Assembly: GCA_016716505.1 (NCBI GenBank)
Contig: JADJWF010000011.1
Coordinates: 820,792-884,791 of the forward strand
Direction of reading: 5' to 3'
From: Verrucomicrobiota bacterium
Lineage (GTDB): Bacteria; Verrucomicrobiota; Verrucomicrobiia; Limisphaerales; J093
Length of the DNA: 64,000 bases
Shown here: positions 46,901 through 55,679 of the stretch, piece by piece
Numbering within the stretch: the first letter of the stretch is position 1
Layout: each line of letters starts with the position of its first letter
Program-made: the position numbers and the translations under genes
Notes under the pieces: generated by a model
What the model was told of the DNA's origin: nothing
Seen by the model: only the letters and a program-made list of their open reading frames with translations
Database searches by the model: none

Positions 46901-48668
46901 CGCCGTCCACAACCGGCTGCTGGCCGACCTGAATTACAACGACGGCCTGCTGCAGGACGATCTCTCGGTCGTTCATCGCCAAATCCAGGCCATCCGCCAG
47001 TTGGTGGCCCGAACCGACTTTATGGAGCTGGCGCTCACGCCCCGCCAGGCTCGCGCAATCATCCACCGGGGGAAACTGGCCGTGGTGCTCGGCATGGAAG
47101 TGGATCGGCCGTTGCTGCATGACGAAACCATCGAGCCCAACGACGGGTTGATCGTGAACAACGTACGGCACGCGTACGAAGTCCTCGGCATCCGCCACAT
47201 GTTCCCGGTGCACTTCGCCGACAATCCCTACGGCGGGTTCGCCATGAACAATTCGCTGTGGATTTACAATAGCTGGTGGGTGGACTTTCATCGCTACCCG
47301 GCAGCCACCAGTCCGCAGCTCCGCGGCTTCACCGACCCGATCGAATGGCGCTTTGTGGCTCAAGGAGGTCTTCAAGTGGGCGCCTTCTTTTTGGGCGTTG
47401 CGGCATTCCCGCCCGCTCCGGCCGACTATCCCGCCGTCGGGGGCCACATCAACGCCCGCGGGCTGCAACCGGCCGGCCGCGTCCTGATTCGCGAGATGAT
47501 GAAACGCGGGATGGTGATTGATGCGGATCACATGAGCCTGGTGATGAAGCGGGAGGTGTTCGATCTCGCGCGCGCCCAGCGCTACCCGCTCATCTCCGGG
47601 CATTCCGGGTTCACTGAGTTGAGCCTGCGTGGTGAGGAAACGTCTGACATGGGCAAGCGTCCCTCGGAAGCCGACCTCACGCCCACCTTCGCCCGCGAAC
47701 TGGTGCTCCTGGACGGCATGGTGGCTCCCATCACGCTCGCCAAGGATCTGCGGGCTTACGGCACCAAGGTCCCGAATGACGCTCCGGGCTCCGCCAAATC
47801 CTGGGCGCAGACCTACCTCCGCGCCGTGGATTACTTCAACCGCCGCAACGTCGGCCTCAGCACAGATTTCGGGCTGGTTCACGGCGCCGGGCCGCGCTTC
47901 GGCATGAAGGCCATGTTTGTCCTGAAGGGTGACGCGGCGCGCACCAATCTGCTTGTCGGAGCGCTCGCCGCCCAAAGCAACGGTGTTCGCTATGCGGATC
48001 CGCTGCGCGATTACCGCGCATCGCGGTTTGAAGGGCCCAATGAGTTGAAGCTCATTGACGTGTATGACGGGCCCGTGTTCTCCGGTGTTTATGACAAGGA
48101 AGAAAAGGAATTCTGGGAGGCCATCGCCCTGCACAAGACGGGATTGGATCCGGATCGCGCGTTCTCACCGCCGCCCCGGAACCAGCGAATTCTTCAGTTC
48201 GCCCGGGGGCTGTTTGCGCTGAATGACGGGCTTCTCGCCGACATGCTGCGGCGGCCGGTGGTTCCCATCCTCGGCGACTGGGATGGTCACGAGGTGCGCA
48301 TCCGCGCGGCGTATCACGTTCGGCACTCGGCCACCCGTCCCTTGCCTGGCGATGTCCATCCGCGCGTGCGCGAGATCTACCACAAGATGTTGCCGATCTG
48401 GCAACGATGGGTCGCCATGGAGGGCAACAACCGGCCGCTGCATCGCTGCAAAATGAACTGCATGCTGGATGGCGACCCGAACAAGCCGTACGTCAAGGAG
48501 TGGGACATCAACCTGGATGGCCTTGCCCACTACGGACTGCTGCCAGACTTCATCCAGGACGCGAAGAACTCCGGGCTCGACCGCCGTGACCTGCGGCCCC
48601 TGTTCCGCTCCGCGGAGGACTACATCCGGCTGTGGGAGCGTTGCGAACAAAACCGGCTGCGGGATTGA
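43937..48668 (+). pseudogene. Exported IPT/TIG-repeat protein fused to an M19 dipeptidase-like domain, frameshifted
   Basis: From ATG 43937 there is a signal segment (IVLGLWVLLGAAGPAVLEANA), then six IPT/TIG-like repeats of about 80 residues (each of the form P-I-xFxPxxGxxGxxVxVxGxNL...VP..A.SGP). The frame changes at an extra G near 45503, where VEV continues as AAGQAISPSVLVVARD. The second part holds a short repeat, a beta domain and a large peptidase M19 (membrane dipeptidase)-like region: FADTHTHPASYLG, VIDADHMSLVMK, SGHSGFTELS and VGLSTDFGLVHG. The end is LFRSAEDYIRLWERCEQNRL. Total about 1577 residues if repaired. It may cleave D-amino-acid dipeptides outside the cell; this is by family only. 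Confidence 0.75.
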
Positions 48669-48843
48669 ATGGCCTGCCCGGTGGCCGGGGTTGAGACCGA
48701 GGCGGGCCTGACGCGGCTCCTGGCGAAGCTCCCGCTGTCTGGAGCCCGCGAGAAGGCCCCAACATCATTGTCGAGGCTGCCCGCGGGCCTGGTGCAGCCG
48801 GGAAGCAGGAGAGGTTTTCTTGAAAGTCTGAACGAGGGATGCC

Positions 48844-51800
48844 TCAGCGCGGGATCTTGAGTCGCACGAATTTGGCCGGTTCCGGACCGATCAGCAGGGA
48901 GGCGTTCAAAAGTTGCCCGTTGCCGGGGAGCGGGCTCTCGTAGTCCGTCCAATCGTCCTCCCGCAGGCTTGTCGAGACTTGGAGTTGATAGAGGAAACCA
49001 ATTTCCGAGGTCCAGGCCAGCTCAAGGTGTTTGCCGTTGCGGGAAACGGTCAACTGCGGTCGCGCGGGCTGGCCACCGGGATCCTCGTCGTCGTGGTGGA
49101 GACCGTCGGCGCCCGCGGCGTGGATCATCGCGATTTCCTCCGGTGCCAGCGCGCGGTTGAACAGCATCACCTCGTCGAGTTCGCCCTGCCAAAGGCTGCT
49201 GCCCGGGCGGTTGCCGATGGTCAGGCCGCTGGCGTTGAGGGTCGTATTGAGGGAGCGCGCGGCCGATCCGTCGAGTTGGCCGTTGACGAACAGGCGCACC
49301 GTGGTGCCGTCGTAGGCGACGGCAAGGTGATACCAGGTGTCCGGCCGCAAGGCCGTGCCGCCGGCGAGGTCCGCGTTGTAACCAAAGAAATACAGTTTTC
49401 CCGGAGCGTTGCCGGAAGTGATCAGGCCGAACATGCGCCCGTCGGCGTCGGATCCATACTGGACCAGCGCGCTCTCGGTGGCCTCAGCGAGATTGCGCGG
49501 CGTGCGGCACCACAGCATGAGCGTGCGCGGCGCATTGCCCAGCGGCAGACCGGTCGGCGAGGAGACTTGGACGTAGTCGTTGTTGCCATCACACCGGAAC
49601 GCCCGCCCGACCATTCCCGCACCGAAGCCCACACCGCCCGCACCGGTGGCGTGGTTGACGCCCCGGCGGTCGCGGAAATCGCCCTCGGCCGGCCACCAGG
49701 AAACCACCCCCGGTGGCACGGTCGGCCGGGTGTCCAGTAGCACTCCGGGAACAAAGGTTTCGCGGCAAACCAGCATGCCGTCGGGCAGATTGCCCGTGGC
49801 GTCGCGGGTGTTGCCATCCAGCGGGAACCACGCGGCGAGGCCAGTTTCGTTTCCCGTCAGCCGGACGCTGCGGCGCGCGCGGATGGTTTCGTCCGGCAAG
49901 GCGATGTTCCAGAACCGGATTTCGTCAATCTCCCCGATGAAGTCGTGAGCGGATGCCCAGTGGTCGTTGCCGAACACGAAAGGATGAGCCGTCCCGACCC
50001 GCGAACCGGCGGCATCGGCGACCACATCGGGTTGCCCGTCCACCAACAGTGCCAACTGGCCCGATGTCCGGTTGGCATCGTAGCGCAGCGCAACATGATA
50101 CCATCGGCCGGGCTGCGGCTCCACGGTCGTCCCCACGGCATCGTAGTACCCCTCTGCGGTCCGGAGCTGGAGGCGGAAACGATTGATGCCCTCCAAGGTG
50201 GTGCCGGTTGTCAGTGACAGTTCGCCCGCATCCGGGCCGGTTGTGAACAACTCGCGATCCGCGGCGGTTCCCTGATACCGCACCCAGAATTCAATCGTGA
50301 ACGCCTCGCCTGCGGCTAAACCCGGCGCCGCCCCCACTTGCAGCGAGTCGCGGTGGCGCGGTGCGGAGACATCCCCCTGGGGCGGCAGGTTCGAGCCGAG
50401 GGCGAGCGCCTGATGGGCGATGGTCGGGTCGGGCGTGGCGGGAAAGCGGCGGTAATAGACATCCCATTCGTTCGGATCAGTGCGGGAGACCGAAGAAACC
50501 GTCAGATGGAGGGTGCCGTCGGTGCCTGTCACGAGTTGCGGGGCATAGGGGCTGCCGGGGTTGGGCAGCACCCCGGCTGGCGGCCGGACCATCAGCGCCG
50601 GGCCGAACGAAGCACCCGAGTCGTCACTCGTGACGAGATGGTTGCCACCCCACAGCAAAGCGGCGCGGGCCTCGCCCGGCGCTCCCGGCCACAACGCGAA
50701 CCGCGGCCAGTGCAGCGGTTGCAGCAGGTTCGATCTGGGGTCTCTCCCATCCGCAAGGGCTTGCCAGGGCGCATAGGTGGCCCCGCCGTCCGTCGAGCGC
50801 CGGACTGCGATCCGCCCTGCGGGGGCATCCGGACCGGAATACGCGGCGGCCACCAGGATTTCAGGTCCGTTGGCCGCCACGCTGAAACCGGCGGCACCGA
50901 GTTCAAGGCTGCCGAACAAGGCATGCGGGGCCTCGGTCAGTCGTTGCGGCGCGGACCAAGTGGCTCCCCCGTCGGTGGACCGGCATTGGTAAAGCGTTTC
51001 GAGCGCCGGATGGCTCTCATCTCCGGTGACAAAGAACGCGATCGCCTGGTCAGCCTGTTTCACCATGCGCACCAGGTTGTTCGAGTAGGGGCGGGTGGCC
51101 TCGGAAGTGAGTTGTTGGAAGTGGAAGTTCGCGCCGCCATCGGCCGAAATCCCGGCGACGACCCTGGTAGCCTGGGCACCCCAGCCGGCCCCTACGCTGT
51201 AGCGGGCGCCAAGCAGCACCTCCGAGCCCTGGATGGTGAGGTGCGACGGCGCTGCGTGGCGATCCGTGGGCAGCGTACCGTGAAGGGCGGACGGTTGGAA
51301 ACTGGCGCCGCCATTGGCTGACCACGAGACCGAAAGCTCCTCCCAATATCCATAGACCCAGCCGTCGAACCCTGGCGTGGTCTCGTAGTACGCTCGGGCC
51401 GCCGTGTAGCCGAAGGCGATGACCACCCGGCCTTCCGCCGCCGTGACCATCGGCGGCCGCAGGGCTGCGGTGTGGCCCCGGCCCGCCGCCGGCTCGGGCG
51501 GGTTGATCGTCACGGTGGCCCAGACCTGCGGCGCGGCAAAGCTCGCGCCACCATCGCTCGAACGCAGATACAGGATCTGATCGGCACCTGACTGCTGCGA
51601 CAGCTTCAGCGCCAAATGCACCTCTTGTCCGTCGGCCGCAAGGTAAGCCGGATACCCGCCCGTTTCCGCGTCCTGAGCTTGCAAGCCGTCGCTCAGGGAG
51701 CTCGTGTTGCCGACGGTGAGTAAAACCTGCGCCGGACCAAAGGTGACGCCGCCGTCGGTCGAGCGGCGATACATGAGCCGCTCGCCGGCTTGATCGGGCA

Positions 51801-52011
51801 GTTGCGAGATCCACGCCAGATGCACCAGGCTGCCCGTCACCGCCAATTGTGGATGGAGGTCCTGGCACACGGCCTCCCCGGGCGGTTCGCTGCTCATGTT
51901 GCGGAAGTGGAACGAGTCCTCGGCGGTGCGGGCGCTCACGGGGCGCAGTTGGCAAACGACCAGGACCGTCAACAAGAGTGCGCTGATGGGGTTCGAAAGC
52001 GATAGGGGCAT
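48844..52011 (-). CDS. Large secreted protein: sialidase-type propeller plus two LamG-like domains
   Basis: A 1055-residue exported protein. A signal peptide (about 5-28) precedes a beta-propeller with many BNR/Asp-box motifs (YRRSTDGGVTF, LRSSDGGASF, CRSTDGGATW, RRSTDGGATY), about residues 60-520. Two concanavalin/LamG-like modules follow (about 540-720 and 760-940): FTIEFWVRYQGTAADRELF, then GLPLGNAPRTLMLWCRTPRNL and FVNGQLDGSAARSLNTTLN. The final 100 residues (HLELAWTSEIGFLYQLQVST, PAKFVRLKIPR) match the tail type seen in the glycoamylase-like gene. It probably binds or cleaves sialylated or other glycans; active-site residues were not assigned. Confidence 0.8.
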   Translation of the reverse strand: MPLSLSNPISALLLTVLVVCQLRPVSARTAEDSFHFRNMSSEPPGEAVCQDLHPQLAVTGSLVHLAWISQLPDQAGERLMYRRSTDGGVTFGPAQVLLTVGNTSSLSDGLQAQDAETGGYPAYLAADGQEVHLALKLSQQSGADQILYLRSSDGGASFAAPQVWATVTINPPEPAAGRGHTAALRPPMVTAAEGRVVIAFGYTAARAYYETTPGFDGWVYGYWEELSVSWSANGGASFQPSALHGTLPTDRHAAPSHLTIQGSEVLLGARYSVGAGWGAQATRVVAGISADGGANFHFQQLTSEATRPYSNNLVRMVKQADQAIAFFVTGDESHPALETLYQCRSTDGGATWSAPQRLTEAPHALFGSLELGAAGFSVAANGPEILVAAAYSGPDAPAGRIAVRRSTDGGATYAPWQALADGRDPRSNLLQPLHWPRFALWPGAPGEARAALLWGGNHLVTSDDSGASFGPALMVRPPAGVLPNPGSPYAPQLVTGTDGTLHLTVSSVSRTDPNEWDVYYRRFPATPDPTIAHQALALGSNLPPQGDVSAPRHRDSLQVGAAPGLAAGEAFTIEFWVRYQGTAADRELFTTGPDAGELSLTTGTTLEGINRFRLQLRTAEGYYDAVGTTVEPQPGRWYHVALRYDANRTSGQLALLVDGQPDVVADAAGSRVGTAHPFVFGNDHWASAHDFIGEIDEIRFWNIALPDETIRARRSVRLTGNETGLAAWFPLDGNTRDATGNLPDGMLVCRETFVPGVLLDTRPTVPPGVVSWWPAEGDFRDRRGVNHATGAGGVGFGAGMVGRAFRCDGNNDYVQVSSPTGLPLGNAPRTLMLWCRTPRNLAEATESALVQYGSDADGRMFGLITSGNAPGKLYFFGYNADLAGGTALRPDTWYHLAVAYDGTTVRLFVNGQLDGSAARSLNTTLNASGLTIGNRPGSSLWQGELDEVMLFNRALAPEEIAMIHAAGADGLHHDDEDPGGQPARPQLTVSRNGKHLELAWTSEIGFLYQLQVSTSLREDDWTDYESPLPGNGQLLNASLLIGPEPAKFVRLKIPR

Positions 52012-52204
52012 GGCGCGAGACTCTAGTTATGCAACGTCCGTGTCAACGAAGTTCACTTTTCCACTGGGCTAGCGAGAGCGTTTCTAATTCTCGTCAGGAG
52101 ACGCGGGTCTCTGGCGCGGCGCCAAACTCCGGTCCTCTGGATCGCGAATCCCTCCCCTCGCGGGCAACGCGCACCACGCCTGTCGGCACCTTCAATCAGC
52201 GCGG

Positions 52205-52298
52205 CCTCGACCGCGAGGACGGGCGGCCGCTGTTCCGTTCCGCCGAGGAGCGGACCCGGCTGTTGGAACGACGCGAACAAAACCGGCTGCGGGAGTGA
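52205..52298 (+). pseudogene. Orphan copy of the M19-like protein C-terminal tail
   Basis: Reads GLDREDGRPLFRSAEERTRL, then ERREQNRLRE, then stop. It corresponds to GLDRRDLRPLFRSAEDYIRL...QNRLRD at the end of the M19 fusion gene (48575-48668). Several stretches are identical at DNA level, such as GCGAACAAAACCGGCTGCGG. No upstream coding sequence exists, so this is the 3' stump of a second, deleted gene. It lies in the 475-bp space between the LamG gene and the glycosidase gene; nothing else recognisable is in that space. Confidence 0.65.
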
Positions 52299-52486
52299 AT
52301 CTCCCAAGCCGGGAACCGCCTCCCGCCGCGCAGTCGTTTGGGGCAATCCACGGGAGGCGTGGGCAGGCCGGATCGGTCCCCGTCCATCGCGGCGCTTGCC
52401 CGAATGTTGAACCGCCGGCCTAATCGTCGCCGGGTCGGTCCGGTCTCGCGGAGTTTGCCCGGGCGGTTTTGCTTCCTTCCAAATTC

Positions 52487-55369
52487 ATGATCATGACGTC
52501 ACGGCGCGCGCGGTTTGTCTGCTGGCTGGCAACCAGCCGGATGACTTGTTTGGGGATCGTCTTGGCCTTGTTGGGCTGCCGCCTGGCGGCCGCGTCCCCG
52601 CCCTTCACGAGTTACGCGTCCGGTGGACCGCGGGTCGTGGTGACTCACGCTGGAGAGGACTACCTCCGATTTGGCGCCGCAGTTTGGGGACCGAACTGGT
52701 CGTGGGCCGGTATAGAAGGGGATTCCCGCGGCGAGAGCGGCGTTGCCGCGGGCACGTTTACCTCCAAGGTCGGCAGCGCCAGCTTGCGCCTCGCCTTTCG
52801 CGCTGCCCATCCGGCACCCAACGAAATTGAGCTCCAGTATGAGCTGCGGGCCGATGCCGACACGGACCTGACCCTGTTCGTTGCTGAACTTGCGCCGGGC
52901 AAAACCTTCGAAGGACACGACATCATCATCGAAAACGCGGGCCAGCGCAGCACGGTGCCCTGTCCGTTGGGCAGGCGATCCCTGGGTCAAAGCGTCAACG
53001 TCCTTCGTCTCACGGATGCCGGCGGTCGCGAGACGGTGGTGCGGTTCGAGCCGGCCTGCGAAATCACCGCCGACGGCGCCGCGCGGCTGGTGTTGGCCAA
53101 GGACCATCTTCCCGCGAAGGCTGTGCGCCGGCTCACGGTGCGCGTCGAACTGCCCGCGCCGACGGAGTGGTTCGCCCGCGTCGCCGATATGCCGGACGAA
53201 CCAGGTTTGGCGGCTTGGTACCCATGGCAAGCCACTGGCCGGCCTACCAACTCCCTGCTCAGCCTCGCAGACTGGTTGGAGAAACCCGCCGGGCAACACG
53301 GCCGCATCAGGCAACGGGGAGACGACCTGGTGTACGACGGCAAGCCCATCAAGCTCTGGGGATTGAACCTCTGCTATGCCGCCTGCGCCCCGGAAAAACC
53401 GCTGGCCGACCGGCGGGCCCTGTTGTACTCGCGCTACGGGATCAGCTCGGTGCGGTTGCACAAGTTTGCCGACGGCACTGGCTGGGCCGGCATCCAGTCC
53501 CGGGACAGCGCGGCCGAATATGATCCGGCCGGGCTGGATCGCATGGACTACCAGGTCGCCCGCTTCAAGGAGGCGGGCATCTACGTGAAGCTGTCGGCGC
53601 ATTTTGGGACGATCCCGATCGGCCCGGCAGACCGGCGCGAGGTCCCGTTCTTCGAGGAGTTCGGGCGGTTGGACGATCAGCCGGGCAGCCGGGTACGGGC
53701 ACCCCACAGCGCGTTCTTCTATTCGCCCGAGTTGCAGAGCCTGCACATCCGCCAGATGGTCAACCTGCTCAAGCACCGCAACCCCTACACCGGCCTGACC
53801 TATGCGGAGGACCCGGCGGTGTGCGCCGTGGAAATCATCAACGAGCAGAGCATCCTGTTCTACACCTCGATGGAGCCGCTGAAGCGGAGCGCCACGTTGC
53901 GGCAGCAGGCGGGCGAGCGCTTTTCTGCCTGGCTCCGGCGGAAATACGGCACTCACGATGGCCTCGTTCAGGCTTGGGGACCGCGGGCGCTGGACGGCTT
54001 TGAACCGGAGGGTTTTCCCGCCGGGGAGCACTTGGACAAAGGGAATGTTCTGCCGCTTGGGAATCCCTGGCTCTGGGATCCCGCCCAGCTCACCGGCTCG
54101 CAGGCGTTCCGGAAGCGGCGGTTGCTGGACACGCTCCAATTCCTCTATGAGCTGCAGTGCGAAGCCTACGACCGCTACGTGGCGGCGGTCCGCGAGGCCG
54201 GTTACACAGGAGAGATCTTGGGCTCGAATTGGCAGGCCGGACGCGCCTTCAGTCACTACGCGAACCTCCACAGCGACGCGCGGGTGGGGCTGATTGACCG
54301 CCACAATTACTTCGGCGGGGGCGAGGGCCGTTCCGGGTTCAACAGCGCCTCGATGCTCGCCCGCGCGGGCTCCGGCTCGCTCAGTTCTGGTCTGCAACAA
54401 GTGGAGGGCCGTGCCTTCATGTTGAGCGAATGGATTCACGTCTTTCCCAACGAATGGGGTGTCGAGGGGCCGGCGATCATCGGCGCCTACGGCATGGGCT
54501 TGCAGGGCTGGGACGTGTCCTACCTGTTCCAGAATGGCGACGACGCCGCATTCAGCGAGCCACTGGGCCGCCAGCCGTGGGACGTGATGGCGCCGCAAAT
54601 CCTCGGCCTCTTCCCGGCCGTGTCGCGTCAGGTCCTCCGCGGTGATGTGAAGACCGCCGAGACCTTCGCTGCGCGCTATGTTCACATGCCGTCGCTGTTC
54701 GAGGGCCGGCTCGGTTTCGAGGACCAGGTGGTCCAAGGCTACGACGACAAGGAACTCGACGGCAGCAGCGTCCCGGCGCGGGCGTTGGCGGTTGCCCGCT
54801 GCACGGTCCGTTTCGTGGACGCTTGGCGGGAAACACCAGTTTTCGATTGGCGCCCGTACCAGCAGGATGGCGCGCTGGTTTCGTCCACGAAGCAACTGCG
54901 TTGGTACGAGGCCCCCGGGACCAAGACGGGCGGTTACTTCACGATCAACAGCGAAGGAACGAAAGCGGTCGTCGGTTTCGCGCATGACAGGACCTGCCAG
55001 CTCGACGACGTGACCATCACGCCGCGCTCGCGCTTCGGAGCGATCTACGTCACGGCCCTGGATCGCGAAGGGCGCATTAGCACATCACGTCGGTTGCTGG
55101 TAACGGCTCTCGCGCGGGCGCGGAACACGGGCATGAAGTTTGGTCCGACCGGAAACGACTTGCTGGAGCGGGGCCGCGGCCCGGTGCTCATGGAACCCGT
55201 TCGGGCTGAGCTTCGGTTCCGCCGCCCGAACGGGATCCGCGTCACCGCCCTCGATCACGACGGGTGCCGGACGGAAACCCGTGTGGCCGTTCGCGATGGG
55301 GTGTTCGTGGTGGACGGCGCGCAGGACCGCACACCGTACTATCTGATCGAAGCCGGCGCGACGGATTGA
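52487..55369 (+). CDS. Secreted clan GH-A-type glycoside hydrolase
   Basis: A 960-residue exported enzyme. A signal segment covers residues 1-35 (MTCLGIVLALLGCRLAAA). An N-terminal beta-sandwich (about 40-240) precedes a (beta/alpha)8 barrel of the cellulase-like superfamily (about 270-700). The expected catalytic glutamates are seen in VEIINEQSILF (acid/base, NE motif) and MLSEWIHVF (nucleophile). KPIKLWGLNLCYAACA and SSVRLHKFADG are typical barrel starts. C-terminal beta domains end at residue 960. It likely hydrolyses beta-linked polysaccharide; the exact family was not assigned. The initiator could be 52487 or 52493. Confidence 0.8.
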   Translation: MIMTSRRARFVCWLATSRMTCLGIVLALLGCRLAAASPPFTSYASGGPRVVVTHAGEDYLRFGAAVWGPNWSWAGIEGDSRGESGVAAGTFTSKVGSASLRLAFRAAHPAPNEIELQYELRADADTDLTLFVAELAPGKTFEGHDIIIENAGQRSTVPCPLGRRSLGQSVNVLRLTDAGGRETVVRFEPACEITADGAARLVLAKDHLPAKAVRRLTVRVELPAPTEWFARVADMPDEPGLAAWYPWQATGRPTNSLLSLADWLEKPAGQHGRIRQRGDDLVYDGKPIKLWGLNLCYAACAPEKPLADRRALLYSRYGISSVRLHKFADGTGWAGIQSRDSAAEYDPAGLDRMDYQVARFKEAGIYVKLSAHFGTIPIGPADRREVPFFEEFGRLDDQPGSRVRAPHSAFFYSPELQSLHIRQMVNLLKHRNPYTGLTYAEDPAVCAVEIINEQSILFYTSMEPLKRSATLRQQAGERFSAWLRRKYGTHDGLVQAWGPRALDGFEPEGFPAGEHLDKGNVLPLGNPWLWDPAQLTGSQAFRKRRLLDTLQFLYELQCEAYDRYVAAVREAGYTGEILGSNWQAGRAFSHYANLHSDARVGLIDRHNYFGGGEGRSGFNSASMLARAGSGSLSSGLQQVEGRAFMLSEWIHVFPNEWGVEGPAIIGAYGMGLQGWDVSYLFQNGDDAAFSEPLGRQPWDVMAPQILGLFPAVSRQVLRGDVKTAETFAARYVHMPSLFEGRLGFEDQVVQGYDDKELDGSSVPARALAVARCTVRFVDAWRETPVFDWRPYQQDGALVSSTKQLRWYEAPGTKTGGYFTINSEGTKAVVGFAHDRTCQLDDVTITPRSRFGAIYVTALDREGRISTSRRLLVTALARARNTGMKFGPTGNDLLERGRGPVLMEPVRAELRFRRPNGIRVTALDHDGCRTETRVAVRDGVFVVDGAQDRTPYYLIEAGATD

Positions 55370-55679
55370 GAGTCGCCTACCCTGTCCAAGTGGTTTGGAC
55401 CGGTAGCCTTTGGCATTGGCCGGCAATCGTACCGGCCCGCATTTCTCACGGGAAATGCGAGCAGGACTCCGGGGATCATCGAGTCCCGCATTCCTCCCCC
55501 CGCTCTGGAGGGCGCGGGGCAGACCGCCGGCGGGCGGCTGGCTGGAGACCTCCGCCGTCGGTCCCTCCCGAGCCTGTCACCGGTCGGCTCCCGACGGTGC
55601 CTCCGACGGGCGCTGCATTCGCCTTGCCGCCGACGCGGGCGGGAGGCTTGCTTGCCGGGTGTGTGCGCCGCAGTTTCGG
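55370..55679. other. 310-bp intergenic region with a hairpin
   Basis: No gene is supported. CGCATTTC (55438-55445), a 6-nt loop and GAAATGCG (55452-55459) form a perfect 8-bp hairpin without a T tract, so it is not a clear terminator. The frame of the following gene is open from 55410, but without coding character before 55680. Confidence 0.35.

Noticed and set aside
52020..52046. Possible promoter for the sialidase-LamG gene (TTGACA and TAGAGT on the minus strand)
   Set aside because: Spacer is only 15 nt, and the predicted start is almost at the ATG; could be chance.
52499..54985. 828-codon minus-strand open frame (and a similar 829-codon one at 56220-58709)
   Set aside because: Shadows of the GH-A glycosidase and the M14 fusion gene; composition is non-protein-like, and the plus-strand frames carry recognisable domains.
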